From positions 124,001 to 188,000 of the forward strand of contig CAYUSP010000002.1 of assembly GCA_964447405.1 (NCBI GenBank): DNA of 64,000 nucleotides, read 5' to 3'. Below the pieces are notes generated by a model. That model saw nothing but the letters and a program-made list of their open reading frames with translations. It did no database searches and had not been told where the DNA came from. Position numbers and translations under genes: made by a program. Origin of the DNA: JALNZF01 sp964447405 (GTDB lineage Bacteria > Nitrospirota > UBA9217). Shown piece after piece: positions 59,918 to 64,000 of the stretch; the stretch's first letter is position 1; each line of letters opens with the position of its first letter.

Positions 59918-60763
59918 ATGGCTGTAATCCTCGATAAAAAGATAGTTCGGGCGCCGGATGTGTTTTACTTCAGGATTTCGGCGCCCCTCATCTCGAAAAA
60001 AGCCCTTCCCGGCCAGTTTGTGATCGTGAGGCTCCATGACCGGGGAGAACGCATACCCCTTTCCCTTGCCGACATCGATCCAGACGCAGGAACCATCAGC
60101 CTGATCGTGATGGCTGTAGGCAAAACAACCAGCGAAATGGCTGCCCTGAATGCCGGGGACAGGATCCTTGACCTCTGCGGCCCTTTGGGCAATCCCACGG
60201 ATATAGAAAACGTTAAGAAGGTCGTCCTCGTGGGCGGAGGATTCGGCACAGCGCCGCTCTATCCCATAGCGCGCGCTTTCAAGGCAGCTGGCAGCGAGGT
60301 TGTTGTCATCATCGGCGCGCGCTCAAAAGACCTGTTGATCTACGAGACGGAAATGGCGCAGGTGACAGACCGCGTGCTCGTGGCCACTGACGACGGCAGC
60401 AAAGGAACGAAAGGCCTGGTTACAGCGGTGCTGAAGAACGAGCTTGAACAGCACGAAGCGAACCTCGTGATCGCTATTGGTCCTGTCGTGATGATGAACG
60501 CTGTCGCGGAGACGACACGGCCGTTGGGGATCAAAACAATCGTGAGTCTCAATCCCATCATGGTGGACGGGACCGGCATGTGCGGCGGCTGCAGAGTGAG
60601 TGTGGGAGGCGAGACAAGATTCGCTTGCACGGACGGCCCTGAATTCAACGGCCATCTGGTGGACTGGGATGTTCTGATAAACAGGCAGCGAAAATATCAG
60701 CCTGAGCAGAAGACCTCTTTTGAGCAGTGGAAGCAGAAACACAATGGCATGCTGTGCGAGTAA
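59918..60763 (+). CDS. nfnA: NADH-dependent ferredoxin:NADP+ oxidoreductase subunit A (NfnA/SudB type)
   Basis: 281 residues. The FAD-binding barrel runs from ILDKKIVRAPDVFYFRISAPL to RIPLSLADIDPDAGTISL; the NAD-binding part has VVLVGGGFGTAPLYPIARAFKAAGSEVVVIIGARSKD. The [2Fe-2S] Cys set is in GTGMCGGCRVSVGGETRFACTDGPEFNGHLVDWD. This is the pattern of the NfnA/sulfide dehydrogenase subunit. With its partner it would perform electron bifurcation between NADH, ferredoxin and NADPH, or act as sulfide dehydrogenase. The start ATG has no Shine-Dalgarno. The partner gene begins 158 bases on. Confidence 0.92.
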   Translation: MAVILDKKIVRAPDVFYFRISAPLISKKALPGQFVIVRLHDRGERIPLSLADIDPDAGTISLIVMAVGKTTSEMAALNAGDRILDLCGPLGNPTDIENVKKVVLVGGGFGTAPLYPIARAFKAAGSEVVVIIGARSKDLLIYETEMAQVTDRVLVATDDGSKGTKGLVTAVLKNELEQHEANLVIAIGPVVMMNAVAETTRPLGIKTIVSLNPIMVDGTGMCGGCRVSVGGETRFACTDGPEFNGHLVDWDVLINRQRKYQPEQKTSFEQWKQKHNGMLCE

Positions 60764-60921
60764 GGTTAAGCGCACAAACAGTCGTATTTCATTGCAGAGC
60801 CCTGGGGAAAACAGGAAAGATTCTTTTTTAATGGCATCGCTGCTCCGCACCTCGGTGTATGGCTGCGCTTACGCATGTACTGGCTATACCGTTGTGGTGT
60901 CTTGATTTATTGAACAGATCA

Positions 60922-62355
60922 ATGGAACCTAAACAACCAAAAACAATCATCCCCAAAAAAACACCCATACCCGAGCAGGACCCCGCAATGCGGCGGTCGA
61001 ACTTTGCCGAGGTGGCCCTCGGTTATTCCGCTGAGCAGGCAAGGCTTGAATCCTCGCGGTGTTTGCAGTGCAAAAAACCATTATGCGTTACGGGCTGCCC
61101 GGTAGGTGTTCCCATTCCCCGTTTCATCAAGGAAGTGCACGACGGCAATTTCATGCGCGCTATCGAAGTCATCAAAGAGTCAAATCTGCTGCCGGCTGTC
61201 TGCGGGCGCGTATGCCCGCAGGAGAGCCAGTGTGAAAAGCTCTGCACGCTTGCGAAAAAATTCGACCCGGTAGCGATCGGCCGCCTCGAACGGTTCGCAG
61301 CCGACTGGGAGCGCGGCCAATCAAGCGCCCGAATTCCGGTCATTGCAGCAGCGACTGGGAAGCGGGTAGCCATCGTAGGCAGCGGCCCGTCCGGACTCGC
61401 CTGTGCGTACGATCTTGCCAAGCAGGGCCATAGCGTAACCATCTACGAGGCCCTCCACGAGGCAGGGGGCGTCCTCGTCTACGGCATTCCAGAGTTCCGG
61501 CTGCCGAAAGCCATTGTCGCGCGGGAGATCGCGCTGCTTAAGCAGATGGGGGTAGCCATCATCCTGAATGCGGTAGTCGGCAAGCTCATCACCATCGGCG
61601 AGATCAGAGAGCAGTACGACGCGTGCTATATCGGCACGGGTGCGGGGCTGCCCAGGTTCATGGGCATCCCGGGCGAAAATTTGAACGGCGTGTACTCTGC
61701 CAACGAGTTTCTCACACGGATCAACCTCATGCGCGCTTATCAATTCCCGGAGTACGATACACCGATCAAAAAAGGCGGCAAGGTTGTTGTCGTAGGCGGA
61801 GGCAATGTCGCAATGGACTCTGCGCGCACTGCCCTCAGGCTGGGTGCGGAGACCGTAACCATGGTCTACCGACGCTCGCTCGCTGAGCTGCCCGCGCGCA
61901 AGGAGGAAGTACATCACGCGCAGGAAGAGGGAATTTCGTTTGATCTCTGTACCAATCCCACCCGGATACTGGGGGACAAGCACAGTCAGGTGACTGCGAT
62001 TGAATGTGTCAGGATGGATTTGTGCGAGTTGGACGAGTCGGGCAGAAGAAAGCCGAAGCCGGTAGCGGGATCTGAATACACCATCCCCGCGGATGTGGTG
62101 ATCATCGCCGTCGGCACGGGCGCAAATCCGTTGATCGCGCAAAGCACGAAGAATCTTACGGCGACCAAGCACAAGTATATCGTTGCGGATGAGGAAACGG
62201 GGAAGACAAGCCTGCAGGGTGTGTACGCTGGCGGCGATATCGTGACGGGCGCAGCAACTGTCATCTCCGCCATGGGCGCCGGCAGGAAGGCGGCGAAGGC
62301 GATCCATGAATATCTGATGACACCGCCCCTCACGCGGGAAAAAACCTCAGGGTAG
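60922..62355 (+). CDS. nfnB: NfnB / glutamate synthase small-subunit-like flavoprotein
   Basis: 477 residues. N-terminal two-[4Fe-4S] Cys set (RCLQCKKPLCVTGCPVGVPI, then VCGRVCPQESQCEKLC). FAD site VAIVGSGPSGLACAYDLAKQGHSVTIYEAL, NADPH site VVVVGGGNVAMDSARTALRLGAETVTMVYRR and the closing FAD stretch GVYAGGDIVTGAATVISAMGAGRKAAKAI. It pairs with NfnA. Alone it would be read as NADPH-dependent glutamate synthase; the neighbouring gene makes NfnB or SudA more likely. ATG 60922 is chosen as it begins MEPKQPKTIIPKKTPIPEQDP, as in the family; no ribosome binding site is seen. Confidence 0.92.
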   Translation: MEPKQPKTIIPKKTPIPEQDPAMRRSNFAEVALGYSAEQARLESSRCLQCKKPLCVTGCPVGVPIPRFIKEVHDGNFMRAIEVIKESNLLPAVCGRVCPQESQCEKLCTLAKKFDPVAIGRLERFAADWERGQSSARIPVIAAATGKRVAIVGSGPSGLACAYDLAKQGHSVTIYEALHEAGGVLVYGIPEFRLPKAIVAREIALLKQMGVAIILNAVVGKLITIGEIREQYDACYIGTGAGLPRFMGIPGENLNGVYSANEFLTRINLMRAYQFPEYDTPIKKGGKVVVVGGGNVAMDSARTALRLGAETVTMVYRRSLAELPARKEEVHHAQEEGISFDLCTNPTRILGDKHSQVTAIECVRMDLCELDESGRRKPKPVAGSEYTIPADVVIIAVGTGANPLIAQSTKNLTATKHKYIVADEETGKTSLQGVYAGGDIVTGAATVISAMGAGRKAAKAIHEYLMTPPLTREKTSG

Positions 62356-62385
62356 AACCTGCATCGAGATTGATTGCGGAGAAAT

Positions 62386-62419
62386 AAAATCCCCTGATGG
62401 AATATATTCAGGGGATTTT
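62386..62419. terminator. Rho-independent terminator after the Nfn pair
   Basis: AAAATCCCCTGA, loop of ten bases, TCAGGGGATTTT. A perfect 12-bp stem, T-run on both strands. Confidence 0.8.
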
Positions 62420-62471
62420 GTGGTTTTGGATCTGACGCAGTGTTTGTATTAAGTACACCTCCCATGAATAG

Positions 62472-62747
62472 CCTTTTGTCAAGGTCGCATCAGGGATTAG
62501 TGCCTATCCGTTTATTTATTCGTTCATACCTCTCAGCAGCCTTGTAAGAGTAACCGGATGAACAGGGAGTCAGCCATCCTCCCATTCGGGTTCACCCTCT
62601 CGGTGACCCACCTTACTGATACTGATGGCACGCCCAATCTACTAAGCCGGTCTTTTCGACCAAGGTGTATCTGCGGGCTGTGCCAAACCGTTGATCCCTG
62701 AATTACCGGTTCATCTCTGATAGGGCTGGCTACGCGTCGTTTCTGAT
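62472..62747 (-). ncRNA. Candidate bridge (seek) RNA of the IS element
   Basis: The non-coding end downstream of the transposase holds at least two good hairpins: GGGT-CACC, loop, GGTG-ACCC with one bulge (62588-62609), and GGTC-TTTTC-GACC with outer CC/GG pairs (62647-62665). Such stem-loops with open internal loops are the form of the RNAs that guide IS110/IS1111 recombinases to target and donor DNA. The identification rests on position and structure; the RNA limits are not known. Confidence 0.5.
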
Positions 62748-63785
62748 CTAATGGGCTTGTAGCAGCCTGGCATCATAAGCCCGACGATCACGAAGAACAT
62801 AAAAAACAATCTCCATAATTTTACGCGCCAAGCCGACCAGTGCCGTTTTAAATCCTCTTCTTTTTGCAATGCGCTGGTGCCAGTGTTGCAATGGTTTACT
62901 TTCGGTATTCTTACTTCTAAGTATCGCGTGGGCGCTTAAGACAGCGACTCGCCTTACCTCAGCGCGCCCTTCACGGGTTATATGCCCATAATCGGCTCGT
63001 TCTCCGCTGCTCCGCACGCTCGGGACCAAGCCGCAGTAACTGGTCAGTTGCTTTGCTCGCTGAAACCTCTTTATCGTCGAAACTGCCGCATAGACGGTCT
63101 TGGAAGCTACTTCCCCGATCCCGGGAATGCTCTTGAGCAAGTCTATATCTTCGTTCCGATATTCTTTGAGGGTAGTATCCAGTTCCTTTTGCTGTTTTTG
63201 AAGCTCAGCGATTGATCGTTCATAACATGCTGCCACGGTAGTCAAATGAGCAGGAACGTTCTTGTTCTTCCGGAGATGATCAAATATGTCTCCGTTTCGA
63301 AAGACTCTTGCTGAAAGCTTGATGCCTTCCTGCCTGAGCATCCCGCGAAAGTGATTCATCAGGCTCGTTGCGCTTTTGATGAGCTGGTAGCGTGATCGCA
63401 GAAGATCCCGTAACTCTCGGCTTTCACCTTCGGCGACATGGATTCTTCTGGGCAACCCATCCATGCGAAGAAGATCAGCCAGTATTTTAGCGTCGACCTT
63501 ATCTGTCTTCCTCTTACTCTCGGCAATCAGCTTTACCTTGTGCGGATTGACGACATAAACAACGATACCTAATTTAGTGATTACATCATGGATCCAGCGT
63601 GTGTGGCCGCCGGCTTCAACAGCAACACGGACAGGTTTCTTCGACCATGGCCTGAAATAGTGTCGGTAACTATCCTTGTCTGTGAGGATCTCTTTGGTCT
63701 CTATCTTCTTGCCACGACCATCAATCACGTGCACAAAACTGCTCTTGCTAGCGACATCCAGTCCAATGTAGTACATAGTAGCCAC
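62748..63785 (-). CDS. IS110-family transposase (DEDD plus serine recombinase)
   Basis: 345 residues. The N-terminal RuvC-like DEDD domain has Asp in MYYIGLDVASKSS, Glu in VRVAVEAGGHTRW and Asp residues in KRKTDKVDAKILADLLR. A coiled coil (about 175-215) leads to the C-terminal Tnp_20 domain (LLKSIPGIGEVASKTVYAAV and LTSYCGLVPSVRSSGERADYGHITREG), where the serine of the SSG motif is the likely nucleophile. Full length and without frame disruption, so it may be active. AGGAGGTGGC lies before the ATG at 63785 (or, less likely, 63779). Confidence 0.93.
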   Translation of the reverse strand: MATMYYIGLDVASKSSFVHVIDGRGKKIETKEILTDKDSYRHYFRPWSKKPVRVAVEAGGHTRWIHDVITKLGIVVYVVNPHKVKLIAESKRKTDKVDAKILADLLRMDGLPRRIHVAEGESRELRDLLRSRYQLIKSATSLMNHFRGMLRQEGIKLSARVFRNGDIFDHLRKNKNVPAHLTTVAACYERSIAELQKQQKELDTTLKEYRNEDIDLLKSIPGIGEVASKTVYAAVSTIKRFQRAKQLTSYCGLVPSVRSSGERADYGHITREGRAEVRRVAVLSAHAILRSKNTESKPLQHWHQRIAKRRGFKTALVGLARKIMEIVFYVLRDRRAYDARLLQAH

Positions 63786-63857
63786 CTCCTCATGTGATTA
63801 AACGCATCTAATCAGAGGGTAGCACTATCCATGGGTTTTGCTTCTATTCATAGTATC

Positions 63858-64000
63858 TACAAGTATAGAATTTCAATTAGACGAAATAATCATCAAATAC
63901 AGGTTGTAAATTGGACATGAACACGGCGGTCACTCGCCCTTTTTTGGCGCGTCGCTTTGGACGCGCAGGTTATAAGCAGTATATCAGTTTCACGAGACTA
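63858..64000. other. Right edge beyond the insertion sequence, non-coding
   Basis: No gene is seen. It contains a hairpin GCGCGTC, six-base loop, GACGCGC (63947-63966). Whether this belongs to the target site of the insertion sequence or to another feature cut by the window cannot be told. Confidence 0.35.

Larger units (their letters stand above)
62458..63857 (-). mobile_element. IS110-family (IS1111-like group) insertion sequence
   Basis: The element has a single transposase gene, a long non-coding end after its stop codon (about 280 bases) and a short one before its start (about 70 bases). An 8-bp subterminal inverted repeat, ATGAATAG at 62464-62471 and CTATTCAT at 63844-63851, brackets it. 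IS110-type elements lack classical terminal repeats; the IS1111 group has short subterminal ones and its guide RNA in the long end downstream of the gene. The exact ends are estimates within about ten bases, as no duplicated target site can be expected. Confidence 0.7.

Noticed and set aside
61321..62307. 328-codon minus-strand frame over nfnB
   Set aside because: Antisense shadow; the opposite strand has intact FAD and NADPH motifs.
63947..63966. Hairpin at the right edge as an integron attC site
   Set aside because: No consensus core site (GTTRRRY) at the right place; some IS1111 elements do target attC, but the sequence does not support it here.

Overview
The window is 64 kb of densely coded, moderately GC-rich bacterial chromosome with almost no accessory DNA. 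The gene set fits a Gram-negative anaerobe or facultative anaerobe: a reductive activator of corrinoid proteins, an NfnAB-type NADPH:ferredoxin transhydrogenase pair, TrpB2, a 13-haem periplasmic cytochrome with its own Crp/Fnr regulator, an export system of LolD/FtsX/HlyD type, and atpBE apart from the rest of the ATP synthase genes. This combination is typical of Nitrospirota or Desulfobacterota. That placement is inferred from gene content only; there is no 16S rRNA gene here.

Region by region. 1-6641 (minus): a five-gene signalling operon, receiver-GGDEF protein, large dCache/PAS/GAF histidine kinase, NMT1/THI5-like solute-binding protein, second histidine kinase and a response regulator cut by the window edge, mostly joined by overlapping stop/start codons. 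6837-10729: the corrinoid-protein activator, a degraded haem c protein interrupted by an amber codon, a GNAT acetyltransferase and a membrane protein. 10892-15349: ABC exporter. 15507-17453: BCAM0308-like zinc protein, thiamine-binding-like protein, PlsC. 17531-21616: release factor 3, multihaem cytochrome, Crp/Fnr regulator. 21674-25663 (minus): TrpB2, stand-alone AsnC ligand domain, radical SAM/SPASM protein, cysteine-free MutY, DoxX. 25718-29849 (minus): SRPBCC protein, AHSA1 remnant, thioesterase, Smr protein, RNase P RNA, RNase H, coiled-coil zinc-ribbon protein, tRNA(CAU). 30051-37314 (minus): an extended macromolecular synthesis operon rpsU-yqeY-mutS2-dnaG-rpoD. 37551-40903 (minus): rplM-rpsI followed by argC-argJ. 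41054-41843 (minus): two related small membrane proteins.

41844-45278 (plus): rpsB-tsf-pyrH-frr behind a structured leader. 45366-46979: four-CBS GGDEF protein. 47251-48552: atpB-atpE. 48576-56762: beta-helix protein, gltX, a large exported unknown protein, pdxA, AI-2E-type permease, LOG-family protein. 57004-59723: VTT membrane protein with a Cys-rich partner, exported TPR-like protein, RRM protein. 59918-62419: the Nfn pair. About 62.46-63.85 kb: an IS110/IS1111-type insertion sequence, the only mobile element, with a structured non-coding end that is a candidate bridge RNA.

Core information processing (S2, S9, S13-type L13 operon, S21, EF-Ts, RRF, RF3, sigma-70, primase, RNase P, GltX) dominates. 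The less ordinary points are the kinase/binding-protein operon, the candidate bridge RNA, the amber-interrupted cytochrome, several genes whose promoter -10 box lies about 7-10 nt from a start codon without a Shine-Dalgarno sequence, a MutY without any cysteine, and structured leaders before rpsB and atpE.
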